From the NCBI RefSeq assembly GCF_040807025.1, contig NC_090947.1, positions 6,634,001-6,698,000 on the forward strand: a stretch of 64,000 bases of DNA. Reading direction: 5' to 3'. This document shows positions 21,238 to 32,440 of this stretch, one piece after another. This DNA is from Struthio camelus. Its lineage: Eukaryota > Chordata > Aves > Struthioniformes > Struthionidae. Position 1 is the first letter of the stretch, and the number at the start of each line of letters is the position of its first letter. A program made the position numbers and the translations under genes. Under the pieces are notes generated by a model. That model was not told the origin of the DNA, did not search any database, and was given only the letters and a program-made list of their open reading frames with translations.

Positions 21238-24200
21238 TGGCCAAATTCTTTAGATGACGTCAGAGGCCCTTTCCTGAAAAAAAGGTCTGTGGTATCACCT
21301 TGATTTCTCTACTTTTTTTTAAACTCCTGCAGAGATTTTAAAATCTTCTGGATTTATTGCCAAATCTCTTCTATCCTCTTTATTTTGGTCCAACCAAGAA
21401 AGAATGAATGTGTGATTCTGCTAAGCACCAAGCATCAAGCTCTTGGCCTTTCGTGCTTTCCAATATGGAGATCTAACATTTGTGAACTTTTTCAAGCCAG
21501 TTACCATGAAAAGCTACTTACTGTGTTTTATAAAGTCCTTGACACATCACATCTGCCATTTGTTAAATGAATAAATACACATACAGTGAACTTCCTTAGT
21601 GGAGTAGGATGTCACCTGCTCCATTGTTCAGATGCCCCAAGAACTTCTACACTATGAACCAGACTCGAACAGAGTCTGGGGCTAGACACACGCTTCACTG
21701 AGAGGGTTAATTTACAAGAGACTTTTTCAGAAGGCACCTCGACCTTTAAAATGCCATCTGTATTTGGTGTACGCACACTAGATCCATGCCAGATCATGGG
21801 TGGATCTGAACAGAGCGCGGATATGGGCTGCGTGCTGGAGACGGCAGTGACTGACTGTAGCTTGAAAGCAGGCGAAGAGCTTGGAAAGAGTTTCACAAAT
21901 CTTCGTTCTTATTTCTTCCAGGAGAAAAATCCTACCCAAAGAAAGCTCACTGTGCAAAAGCCTGCCTGATAACACCAATAATCTTTGATATCACATGTTA
22001 ACGCCTGTGTGCGAGTTACGAGGCAGTTTCCAAATCTCACACTTAATCCCAGTGTCTGCTGTTGCTGAACAATTCAGCCTTCTGTCAACAGCTGTCTCCG
22101 TGCTAGTCACCGAACAGCTCACATTCGGCAGAGCAAAGCCGTTATTTATAGCACAGCACGCTTTTGCAACAGCCCCTTCACGTTCCTTCTGATAAACAAT
22201 TGCAAGCAGTGCCCGGAAAGTAGAGGTGATCAGTGCTTGAACAAACATCAATAGCCTGCTGGCAAGCAGGTCTAGCAGGCTGGGGCTCTTTGGGTGGGTA
22301 CAAGTTTTCCAAATGAAATCTTCCAACCTCTCATTCCACATCAGCTAACTTAGTGGTGCAGGCGGATGCAGAATACCCCCACAAACCCAAGTACTTTCAC
22401 ACCACAACATACGAATGTTGTCTTGGGAGTGGTTGTCATATGGCCCGTGTCTGGAAGACCACCTGAGCTATGCTGATGTTCTCCCTTCCGCCCCACCCAA
22501 TTGCTCTTTAAAAAGGTGAGAAAAGCCAGAGGAGGGCTGTTCTGCTTGCAACACCGGCAAAACTGCTTGAGTTGCTCAGAAAGTGTCCTCATAGCCCACA
22601 TCAAGCAACCACGTGTGGCCCAGGCACATATCAAACCAACTCATTTTAAATCAAATCACACCAAAGATGCACTCCTTTAGTTCGGGATGTGCAAGCACCT
22701 TAATAAGAGGAGCATGGCAGAGAGTACAAGGAGGGTGAGTAAGGACCTGGATATGCATGAGGGAAAGCTGCTGTGTCTGTTATGTGCGGCTAAATAAAGG
22801 AAACTATCAAGCTGGGAAGAGAGATCTTTCCCAGTGGAGTAATGGGTCCCTGAAATTCAGATGAATGAACTATCCCCTTTTGCCCTGATCTTTTCTTTTA
22901 AGATCTTTATCTTCTCTGAGCTGCAAATTAACAGGACAAGATGCCACTATATGCGACAGCATTTGAAAATAGTGTTGGCACATTTAATCCCAAGAGCTTT
23001 CTTCGTTTTAAGGAAAGCGTGGCTTTGGTTATAATCCAGGAAAACAATCCACGTATGGGGGAAACAGATCAATAGTTTACTAGTGCCATTCAAGCAGGCT
23101 TGTTTCATTAATCCATCAGGCTGCCTTCCCTTGCCATCACCTGACAATGAAGACATCACCTGCAAAGGCCCTGCTTCGTGCCAGGAAGCAAATGAAGCTC
23201 TCTTCCCGCAGAGGCCATGGACTTCCTGAAGGGGTGTCAAGGAAGTGCCTCTGCTCCACCAGCAGCAAGGACACCTTCAGCAGAGGGAAGGCGAGTGATA
23301 TCTTTCTTTCCTAATTGAACAGGACAGTTAATTGATCACAAGGGTTTGTCAGAGAGGCTATAACAATGAAAACACGCATCTCACTCACCCAGGACTACGT
23401 GGTGCTTAACAGAGCTGCTTAAAGGCACAGGCCAGGGATCCTCGGGATGTGACTTCCCCTGCACTGACATTTCTGAATGGAGTTTCCTTGTTTTCAAAGG
23501 AAACTTGCAAAACCAGCTTCAGTCAGTGCAAAATCCCAGTACTTAGCTGTGGCTCTTCCCAGGCCAGCTGTTCTTTTGGGATCCTTCCTTCCTAAGCTAT
23601 CTCCAGCATAAATAGGTGACTTCCATTTCCTCAAAAAGCTGCACTTCCCACCACACCAGCCATCAGCAACAATCTTCCAAGTTGAAGCAAAGATGTGCCT
23701 GAACCCCAGGATGTGGGAAGTGGGATTCAAGCTGGATTGCCTCACAGACTGGGGATACTTTAGAAAGACCATTGAATCCTACAAGTCACATATACAATAT
23801 CATGGAACATGTTATTTTATATGTCAGGCACATCTCAAAATACACAGCAAGCATTCTTCTTCCAGTTACAAAATATAAACCTCCCAAGCCCAAGCGTCAG
23901 TACACATATATGCACTTGAAGTCTCTGGAATAATCTTACAAGTCACACACAGTCACCCTTTATGAGTCAACCCTATTGTTTCTAGGCATCATTTTCACAC
24001 CTTTTTGCTAGGCTAAAAAAAGAGAAGAAAGCTAACACTGCTGCTGCTGCCCCTCTGGCTGAAATAATTGAGTCCTCTTTGCCAAGAAAGAAAGGTATGA
24101 TTTTCCTTCGGTCATTAAGATTGTAATCTGTTCCTGCAATGGGCATAGTGGGGCCTCAACCAGGCTAAAGGTGAGCTGGAAAATATGGTTTGCTTTAATA

Positions 24201-24770
24201 AGAGTTTAACACGCTTCCAGCACCTACATTCGTCGCTAGGTGATGTACCCAGTACCTGCAGGAGGGAACTGGTGGCAGGACTCTGTCTCAGCGCTCTGCA
24301 GTTCCAAGAGGGAACCAGCTCCTCCATGATGGGTGCCATCAATGTCTAATGGAGAGATGTTGTCACCAGCCATGTAGCTCCAGGTGAGATGACAAGCAAG
24401 GCTGGGCAGGAAGAGCGGGCACGGTGAGCACAAGATGACCAGGAGATGATTTATAAGCAGCGCGATGAGCAAGCACAGCACTTTTAGATATGCGTGAGGG
24501 CATGTCCGGCATGACTGTGAGCGAGGACTCACCCCAGAGGCCACTTCACCCGCTCCTAGGCAGGGTACTCTGAATCCCAGGCTCTCCCTGGGACCTGACA
24601 TTGCATACCCACATAGCATCTCATAAGCAGGCTGCCCTCACCCTAGATTCAGGCTACCTGCAAATCCAGCACGTGTGTGCAGCAAGCCACTGCAGCTTTC
24701 TCCCAAGAAGGACTGCTTGCCTCCTTTTTCCTCTTTGCTCCCGCAGCAGGGTGCTCGGCCCATCTCTTCC
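21238..24770. other. non-coding tract
   Basis: Ordinary mixed sequence. Open frames of 90-116 codons (for example 21612-21896 and 21991-22341, minus) have no recognisable domain. No named repeat was found. Confidence 0.35.
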
Positions 24771-24777
24771 GCCTGTC

Positions 24778-25345
24778 ATTTCCATACCTATTGCTAGGGA
24801 TCGACATCTATAGATACTGATCCCTACTGATATGCATCAATACCTCTCGATCTCGACAGGCATCAATGCCTATTGATACCAATAGGAATCAAAAGTCATC
24901 GATAACTATTGGTATTAATCTCTGCCAATAACCATCAATAGCTCTCAATCTGACTGGCGTCTCTAGCTTTAGCTTTCAGATTGATTTTGCTCTTGGTAGG
25001 CATCAATGACTATTAACAGTGACTGTTCTCCATATCAAGAAGCCTCAATGCGTGTAGATTTCCATCTATAGATATCAATTCCTATTGATAGGCATCGATA
25101 CCTCTTGATCTCGAGAGGCATCTATAGCTTTTGGTCTCAGGCGATTTCATTACCAGCAGGCATTGACCAATACTGACATCGACACCTCTTGATATCAAGA
25201 GGCATTGATGCCTGCTGATTTCCATACCTATCAATAGGGATTGACACCAATAGGTATAACTATCAATACCTATTGATATTGATCGCTATCAATACGCATT
25301 GATACGTCTCAATATCAAGAAGCATCTATAGCTTTCGGTCTTGGG
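24778..25345. repeat. degenerate, self-complementary tandem repeat array with higher-order structure
   Basis: About 570 bp are made of diverged short units around CATCAATACCTATTGATAC, roughly 20-22 bp each. Because TATCAATA and TATTGATA are complementary, each unit is nearly its own inverted repeat. Longer modules recur: TTTCCAT followed by CTAT... (24778, 25059, 25219), GCATCTATAGCTTT followed by GGTCT (25119, 25322), and dyads near 24843, 25101, 25185 and 25305. The one at 25185-25202, CCTCTTGATATCAAGAGG, is a perfect 18-bp palindrome. The array is flanked by ordinary unique sequence. The motif ATTGAT/ATCAAT matches ONECUT (HNF6) and ATCGAT matches CUT-type homeodomain sites, so it is also a dense array of such motifs. 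I do not recognise it as a known satellite. Unit boundaries are approximate because of divergence. Confidence 0.8.
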
Positions 25346-25485
25346 CTGGGTAGTTAGGCCCTGTCTTTAAGCAAGCGTGTTCAGGGAAGTAGTGTGAACC
25401 GCTGGTACCCCTGAAGTTTCCTGTGGGAAAAACCAGAAAAGCTCTCCAGCCTAGACCTGAAATGGTCACCTGCACAGACTGTGAA

Positions 25486-25501
25486 TTTTTTTTTTTTTTT
25501 T
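25486..25501. repeat. T homopolymer (16)
   Basis: A run of 16 T. On the minus strand it is a poly-A that could be a retroposed tail, but no retroelement body is recognisable beside it. Confidence 0.9.
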
Positions 25502-26560
25502 CATTTGGATTAGGGGAGCCCCGGCACTCACTGATGTATTTCTTGCATGTGAATAATGAGGCAGTTCCAAACAAATGCTTCTCTGAGTCACGTATCTTGC
25601 CCCCTTTATACGTGCACTACCTGTCAGATTATAACATCAGCTCCATTAGTTTGGGATTCTGTTGGATAAAACAAGAGCAAGAACAGCAGAAATCTCCACT
25701 GGCCTGCATGCAGCCAGGGTGATCCAACCATCCTTTACAGCGCTCTTCTTAACACAAAGCAGTTAAACACATACATCTTGATTCTTTTTGACATATGTGG
25801 AACAAGTACTGCCACTTTTCCTCTTCATATCAAAGTACTACAGAGCCTTTCCACAAACCACTTCAGTGGTTTACACTCAAAATAATCCTGTGCAACCTTT
25901 GCAGACAGACCTTATTAAGTAGCTCTAGCCATTTATGCACTTAGTTATTAGGGCTTTAAAAGAAACTGATAACAATTTCCAGTCCGAAAAGTTCTGTTAC
26001 AGCATCCAGACATACTAAAGTGACGCTTACTGTTTCACCTAGGAAGTAAGACCTAATGTAGGCCAAGTCATTTAGGACAGGATTGTGCTAAAGCCAACAG
26101 CAAGACTAAACACACTAGCAAAGAAAACACATATAGGCTAAGGACAGCAGGCCCTTCTAGTGTTTCAAAATCTTTTCTGTATTATATAGTAAAAAATGTA
26201 TGTTTAATAGCAAGTACGCCCTTCTCTCTTCCTTACAACATGTAGTATATGTTTTTTATTTTCCAGGTGTTCTACCTTTGCCTCTATAAAAATCTGACTC
26301 TCCTCCCCCTGGCCCTGAAGAGTAGTCAGGCTGCAAAATGAGTTCTATCAGTAGGTGTGACTCTGAATGTCTACACTGCAGACTTGACCTTGGGGTAAAA
26401 TGGAAATCCCACATGATCTGCTGGGAAGTATGCAAGTGTGCAAGCTGGTGAGCAGTAAGGATGTATCCAGAGTACTGAGGGGACTGAAGCCTTTTTTGTC
26501 ACTGTGTTTTTAACAGGCCATTTTAAGAATGTGGCCTCCCTACGTTAAATTCAGAGCACA
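25502..26560. other. non-coding tract
   Basis: AT-rich sequence, no named repeat, exon or RNA gene seen. Confidence 0.35.
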
Positions 26561-26561
26561 C

Positions 26562-26625
26562 TGGCCAGATTTTCAGACACCCCAAATTATGCGTGTTGCA
26601 CACTGTTGAAAATCCCAGCTTTAGT
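26562..26625. repeat. possible old palindromic interspersed repeat
   Basis: GGCCAGATTTTCAGACACCCC at the left and TTGAAAATCCCAGC at the right form an imperfect inverted pair about 60 bp across. Arms of the type GGCCAGATTTTCA are common in old palindromic interspersed repeats of turtles and crocodilians. Family assignment is uncertain. Confidence 0.3.
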
Positions 26626-26698
26626 GAGGCCCCCTCAGCACTAGCACTGCATTTTTTTATTACCTGGACACACGTTTGGCTCTTAATCCACTTCTGTA

Positions 26699-26722
26699 CC
26701 CGAACGAGTGCCCGAACGAGTG
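26699..26722. repeat. 12-bp tandem duplication
   Basis: CCCGAACGAGTG occurs twice in direct succession (26699-26710 and 26711-26722). Confidence 0.9.
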
Positions 26723-27124
26723 CCTTGCAAACCTACATTAATGTAACATCTGCAATTTCCAACCTTTTCACTTCCAGGTTGGGATTTCTGCAAGACGCTT
26801 GCATCGTTTGCATATTAGAGATTAGGATGTCACGGTCCTCATTTGTTGCCTAATTCTCCCTGGGCTTTCCAGGACCACCTCTCCATGGAAGTCCCACTCG
26901 AGCTCCACTCTCACTGACCTGGAACCGGCTAACATAGGGGCTAATAACACTGCAGTGCTGCCGTCAAAGGACGCGAGGATCATGGCACTGACGATCATGG
27001 CTCAGCTTCTGGAGGAGAAAGAGATGTGCAAGGTCCCAAGCAGCTGGGAAAACACTCACATATGCTGCAATCGTTAGTGACCATGCGGAGCGAAGAGGAC
27101 ACTGGAACAGCCTGTTTGCCGGAC

Positions 27125-27235
27125 CGGGGTTGTCACCTGGTGACGCAAGCGAAGGTGGCTGCCGTGGCGGCCGCTGCCAGCTGGGGCGCCCCGCGGCCAG
27201 CCAAGCTCCTGAGCGGCCCCCGAACGGTGGGTACT
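27125..27235. promoter_or_regulatory. small CpG-rich patch
   Basis: CpG- and GC-rich compared with its surroundings. It includes GCGGCCGC (27167-27174) and an inverted repeat GTCACC-T-GGTGAC at 27132-27144. It may be a small CpG island or enhancer, or GC-biased DNA. Overlapping frames on both strands (27026-27367 plus, 27074-27364 minus) are not convincing genes. Confidence 0.35.
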
Positions 27236-28600
27236 TGGCCACAGCTCGGAAAGGTCACATTCTGCAAAAAAAATGTGAAAACGGGGTCTCACAGAGTGTG
27301 CCAACAGAAGCACTCCCTCGCGGGAAACAGAGATGATTATGCCCTTATAAATGACAAATCTCATTAGAAGAAACAGCTCTCATGCCTTTAACCTCACCTC
27401 TTCTTCCCTGCTGCACCTCTCCTCAACCTCGCAACTCTGGCAGTGACTGGAATATTTAGACAAAACACAGCAGAAAAGGGACTGCTTTGCCTTCCTTTTG
27501 GCTTTTTTGACAATTAGCTAAGCTGACAGCCAGGGTACTTTAAATAGTATAAATGAACTCGGGGATTAGTCGGTCATTTCCTCCTGAATGAACATGAAAA
27601 CATATTAGAAGGATGAACTTTGGTGTTGCACTGTGACACTGTCATATTTCTTCATAAATTCATTTCATATTTTCCTACCCTCCATTGACTTTAAACCTCT
27701 TAAAAGCACAAAGGAGGAGAAGGGGGGGGGGGAAAAAAGAATCTGGTGTCATTTTTATGACATATTTAACGAGTGCATATTTCTTTTTTTCTTGTTCCTT
27801 TCTAGATATTTATTGCTAGGCAGACTGATCCAAAAATAAAAATACAGGTATAATGACATTTTCAGAATAAAACACACAACTTTTTTTTCTGTCATGTTGC
27901 CAGAGCTACACCCAAGAGGTGCAGAGCTGACACCTCAGATGCCACCTTCAAAACTGAGCCCTGGAAAGACTTGCTACCATGCTCTATTGGCAAAAATATT
28001 GACATCAGTGGGCTTCAGATGAGTCCGACTGTGTAGAAAAATCAGGATTGAAGTGGAATTTCCATCTTGTACAGGCACATAGCTCACAGTGGACCATCTG
28101 CGTCCGTGTCCGTCCAGGAGGAAAGGATGGTTTATGTGCTCAAGAAGATTCAGATCTGTTCCTGGTCTCTGAGGTGTTCCCCCACGGGACTTCAGACCAA
28201 TGAGTTCATTTCATTATGCCTCAGCTCCCAACTTGCACAACCCGAATACAACATGTCCTCTCTCTGCTCATCATCTGCCACCTCCAGTCATGACACAGTT
28301 CTTCAAGGCAGGAAAACCACTGCATCCTGCATGTGTTTGTATCATACCAAAAAGAACTGGAATGAAAACTCACAAGGGATGCTTTGAATACTTGCTAAAA
28401 ACTATACTGATGGCTTTCCAGCCCTCATGTTCTACATTTCTACACTAGGTAATTCCTCATAGTGCTCTCAACATGAACGTGATACCCAGTCCATGTCCAG
28501 TCCCAGCTTGGATCAGATGCCATTCCCTGCCAGACGCTTGGTTTGTGACATTAAGTCTCTGACAACAGAGGTATACAACAGTGTGTCTGCATATACATGC
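27236..28600. other. non-coding tract
   Basis: A run of 11 G lies at 27722-27732 followed by A-rich sequence. Near 28205-28230 the sequence ATTATGCCTCAGCTCCC weakly recalls MIR but is too short to call. No exon recognised. Confidence 0.35.
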
Positions 28601-28604
28601 ATAC

Positions 28605-28650
28605 ATTTATATATATATATGTATATGTGTGTGTGTGTGTTTGTATATAT
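28605..28650. repeat. compound (TA)n / (TG)n microsatellite
   Basis: TATATA repeats pass into GTGTGT repeats and back to TATATAT over about 45 bases. Confidence 0.9.
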
Positions 28651-28739
28651 CTATAAAAAAAATATTGTTTTTATCAGTGCTCAGCAGAGGATCATTTGGC
28701 TCTGCATTCTTTATCAACAAGTAATTAACACTTTAGTTC

Positions 28740-28982
28740 ATTTTGTGGACAAAAGGATTTTGTATTCACTTTGTTGACAGACTGACTTGCAACCATGGAG
28801 GAAATGCTGTTTGACAGTCCTGGCACATACTTTGTTCTGTGGAGAAAATGCATTCTGCTAACTGTCCAATCGCTTATGCGGACAAAACGCACTTCATCAT
28901 AATTCTGTCAACAAAATGCTAACTTGCTTACATTATTCTCTCAGCAAAACAAATTAACTTAAAATCCTCTTGTCCACAAAAT
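28740..28982. mobile_element. MITE-like palindromic element with terminal inverted repeats
   Basis: The ends 28740-28761 and 28961-28982 are inverted repeats of 22 bp with one mismatch (ATTTTGTGGACAA is the outer part). Inside, TTTGTTGACAG (28770-28780) recurs exactly in reverse complement at 28905-28915. Weaker versions (TGTTTGACAG, TTTGTCCGCA, TTTGTTCTGTGG) are scattered in both orientations. The whole 243 bp is thus an imperfect palindrome with subterminal motif repeats, as in non-autonomous DNA transposons or in the conserved palindromic Eulor/UCON-type repeats of vertebrates. I found no clear target-site duplication, and some similarity may extend beyond the marked ends, so the borders are provisional. 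No transposase is encoded. Confidence 0.6.
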
Positions 28983-31085
28983 AGATTTAAGCGTTTAGTG
29001 AAGTCTTGTAAATACTATAGTCTGTTAGCTTAGCATGTGCAATTCAAACATATGGCTTAGCTGAGTCAGCAGTTCTTGTCCTACCAGGCGGGGATGGTCT
29101 TCATTCTTTCAGCTATTCCTTTCTTGTAAGGCCAACCTGAAAAGATCAGTGAGCTGGCATGCAACGCAAGCAACTGAACCAGGACCACGTGACACACTCT
29201 TTTCTCTGTTTTTATTTAAATGCTAGTGACTGGCAAGAAGAATCTGACATAACATAAGTATAGCAAGCCTAAACAAATCAGTTTGTTCCTCAGAGTAAGT
29301 GTGGCTTCATTCTTAGATCTGAAGTTTGACATGCATTTTCCATGACAAATCTTCAGATTAAATAGCAATTTAATGAGGGAGTACAGATGTAATACCTTAG
29401 TAGATTTTGTATTAAGAGCACAAAAGTGTAATCATTGTGCTTTTAGATATTATGTGTCTGAACTCCATTACACCTATGAAGAATTTCCTTCCTCCTGTTC
29501 TGCATCGCTCCAAATTCAAGTTTAAATTCACATTTTCACATCTCGCTCAGAAATGCCAGAATCTAATGCTGAAGAAATTGGAAACAATCAGAGCACAGGT
29601 ATTACCCCAGGGAACAAAACGCACCAGATTCTACCAGAGTACATGCCCAAGGGAATGCACCAGAATCAACAGCCACCCTGCAGCCCTTGAACGCATGGTA
29701 ACATTAACAAGGAGGCTTCTGGTGTGCCTTTGTGACACCAGTCAGCGCAAGGGAATTCACCCGCTCCCTCTCCTGTGTCCCTCACATGCATACACGGTCC
29801 CGCTGCAGCTGGCAGAGAAGGCAGAGATGGCTCACCCAGTGGCATCCATCTGAACTGTCACGCTCGTTTGGACTCCCCTCCTGAGAGCGAAACTCCCCAA
29901 GATAAAGCAAGGCTGTAAAACAGGTTTTTAAGCGTCCCTTCTCTATGTCGTACCAAGCACTGCCTGCCCTGTTGTTCTGCTGCATTTTAATAATAAAGGA
30001 ACATAGAGATAGCTGTACCTGTATCTTTAGTAACGTCAGTCAAGGAATTTGGCAGGCCAGAGGAAACACAAAACTCTTCGGTCTGCTTTTTCAATATTCT
30101 TCCATTAGTATAAATAGGTTTTTGTCTTCTTTTAGGGGAGTATTGTGGTTACAACAGAGTTAATTTCCAGGTGAGTGGAAAGTGTACACTAACGGGAGAA
30201 AAATACCATATTAATATTTAATATAATACTTTTTATGAGCATGAAAAGAATAAAAACTATTCAAATGCAAATGCAGCCTGCAAGGAAGGATAAAGTTTTA
30301 TGTTTTTCCAGTAATGTTTTCATTTCGCTAAAGACCGCCTTTGTCTTGAGCGAGGTAAGAGCGCCTGTGCGTGTGCAGTTCCCAACATTGAAAAGCCTGC
30401 CTCTGGCCAAAGTCCTACTCTGTTTTTGAGAGGCTTTTGCAATACTGTCTTGTTGGAAATACACTCTTGGAAATACAGTGGGTTTATTAATCCCTTCAGA
30501 ACCACATGTTGTAGCCCCAAAGGGATGAAGCCTGCTGAAGTGCCTACCCTGCCTTGTGAGACTTTAACAGAGCAGCCAAAACTGTGGGATTGTTCCCTAC
30601 AGCTCTTATGGGCAACAATTTTTTTTTTCCTGTGATGTGCTTTGACTGTACCACGTATAACGAAATGGCCTAGCCTGGGATTTTCAATGGAGTTTCTGTA
30701 CACTGGATACACAGCTCCTGAATTTCAGCAGATTCTAGGTCTCTCTCTATCGACCATGAAGCTCTTTTGATAACCCCAGTATAAAATAACATATTTTGCT
30801 AGCTACATTTCAAGCATAGCATAATAGTGACCAACTGGAGAAGCTTGCAAGTGTCACAAAAATATTTGCAAAGAACTCTAGAAAATAAGCACGAGAGTCA
30901 TCCTAGCTAGAAGTTCCCCCAGCAAAATAGTGGTAGAGGTGGGAGCAGGGGAAATCAGGGTATGTTTTAGCTGATGTCATTTCTGCCCATCATGGAGTTA
31001 CTCTCAATCTACCTCACCTGGTAGAGGGCAGGACAGGCCAAGGCCACGCCACTGAATCTGCTTAAACAAGTTTCAATCTTGTTCA

Positions 31086-31087
<2 letters not shown>
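28983..31087. other. non-coding tract
   Basis: Open frame 29437-29853 (plus, 138 codons) has no recognisable domain. CAAATGCAAATGCAG with a POU-like octamer lies near 30258-30275. No named repeat. Confidence 0.35.
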
Positions 31088-31143
<56 letters not shown>

Positions 31144-31156
31144 TGTATGTATGTAT
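31088..31156. repeat. compound (AT)n-(GTAT)n microsatellite
   Basis: About 28 bases of AT repeat pass directly into about 10 copies of GTAT. Likely length-polymorphic. Confidence 0.95.
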
Positions 31157-32325
31157 TTTATAATGGCTCTGCCATCGCATGTGTCACTACCTTGGCTTCC
31201 AAAATGGGTCCAGGTGGAATAACGCAGCAGAGGAGAAAAAGCAGCCTTGCAGTGAAGGCTGGGCATCATGATAGCTGAGTTCAACACTTGATTTGCAGTT
31301 ACTATGAGCAAGTCATGCCACCGGGTTCAGTTCACTTCATGACAGGCTTCAGTTTCTTTCCAGCACTGCTGCCTCAAGGGGGTAACAACAGGTTTTTTTT
31401 CTCTTGCTCTTCATAGCCTTTATTATTTCAGACCCTTGGCTCCTTCAGTTTTACTACAAACTGTACCTAAGACTCTGAGCCTAGAGAAAGCCTTTAAGAG
31501 GTGTGATGCTGCATCCGCAGCGGAGCCACCCCTTGCCCGTCTCTCACCAGGACAACCTGTGAAGGCTACAACGCTTGCTGGAGTTTGCCAGTCCTTGCTG
31601 AACCAAGCGGTGGCATGGGCTATGCCACTAATGGCATCTGGGGCAGCGCAGATACCCTGACGGTGGCAGGAAGTACAATAAAAGAGAGACAAACCCCAAC
31701 ACATGATTTACATAAGCCATCTTTGTTTTCAGGGACAAGAGCCTTCAGGGCTTTGGGCCCTGAACCCATGCGGGGCAAAGACCTCTCTTTGAGGACAAGC
31801 TGCTGTCCACATTGCTGATCCAATGCCAAAGCTTGGGGATCTCCAGGAGGAGAAAGGCCTGGACACACGCGAGCAACAGTCCAAGCTCTCAGGCACATAA
31901 TGCAGGTATGGGAGGCACGAAGAGCAGGTTATAGTCCAGACTACCAGATTTGGACACTTTCTCATTTGTATCCAAGCTGGAGCCAACTAAGTGGCGACAG
32001 AGCTTGGCTTGCCTTAGACTTGTGCAATGCTCCCCACTGGGGCCTTAGGCAAATAGTTACCTGAGTCCAAATTACATCCTCAAGGGATGACAGCAATAGC
32101 TCAGGCAAGGAGAGTGAGCAACAATCGGGACAGCAAAGTAAAAGGGGAGTAGAAAGCTGGTAGGCCCATGGCTTCTCTGTTTGTTCTTTAACTCGGATAT
32201 CTCAGACTCTCCAGCACCCTAACCTGGGAAATCCCCTTTCTGAAGGAGAACTTAGGAGGACATAAATAAATGTAAATTATATGGAAATAAACATCCAAAT
32301 ATACATGAGGAAGGGAGAGGAGGGA
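31157..32325. other. non-coding tract
   Basis: Frames at 31423-31704 (minus), 31436-31660 (plus) and 31620-31898 (minus) overlap on opposite strands and have no domain. No named repeat. Confidence 0.35.
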
Positions 32326-32329
32326 AAGG

Positions 32330-32440
32330 AGTGATTCATTATTATGGCTCATGTATCATTATGCATTCGTAAATTCCAAGGCAATATATTTTTCTTCATT
32401 GCTTGGATAATAAATCATCATTCGATTACAAAAGGGGAGT
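32330..32440. promoter_or_regulatory. candidate homeodomain/POU-rich regulatory element
   Basis: Within 110 bp are CATTATTATGG, ATCATTATGCATTCG, CAAGGCAATATA, TTCATTGCTTGG, ATAATAAATCATCATTCGATT. Repeated TAAT/ATTA, GATTA and CATTG cores suggest homeodomain, POU and SOX binding. Inferred from motifs only. Confidence 0.25.

Noticed and set aside
28195..28260. Possible MIR fragment (ATTATGCCTCAGCTCCC)
   Set aside because: Too short and too diverged to separate from chance.
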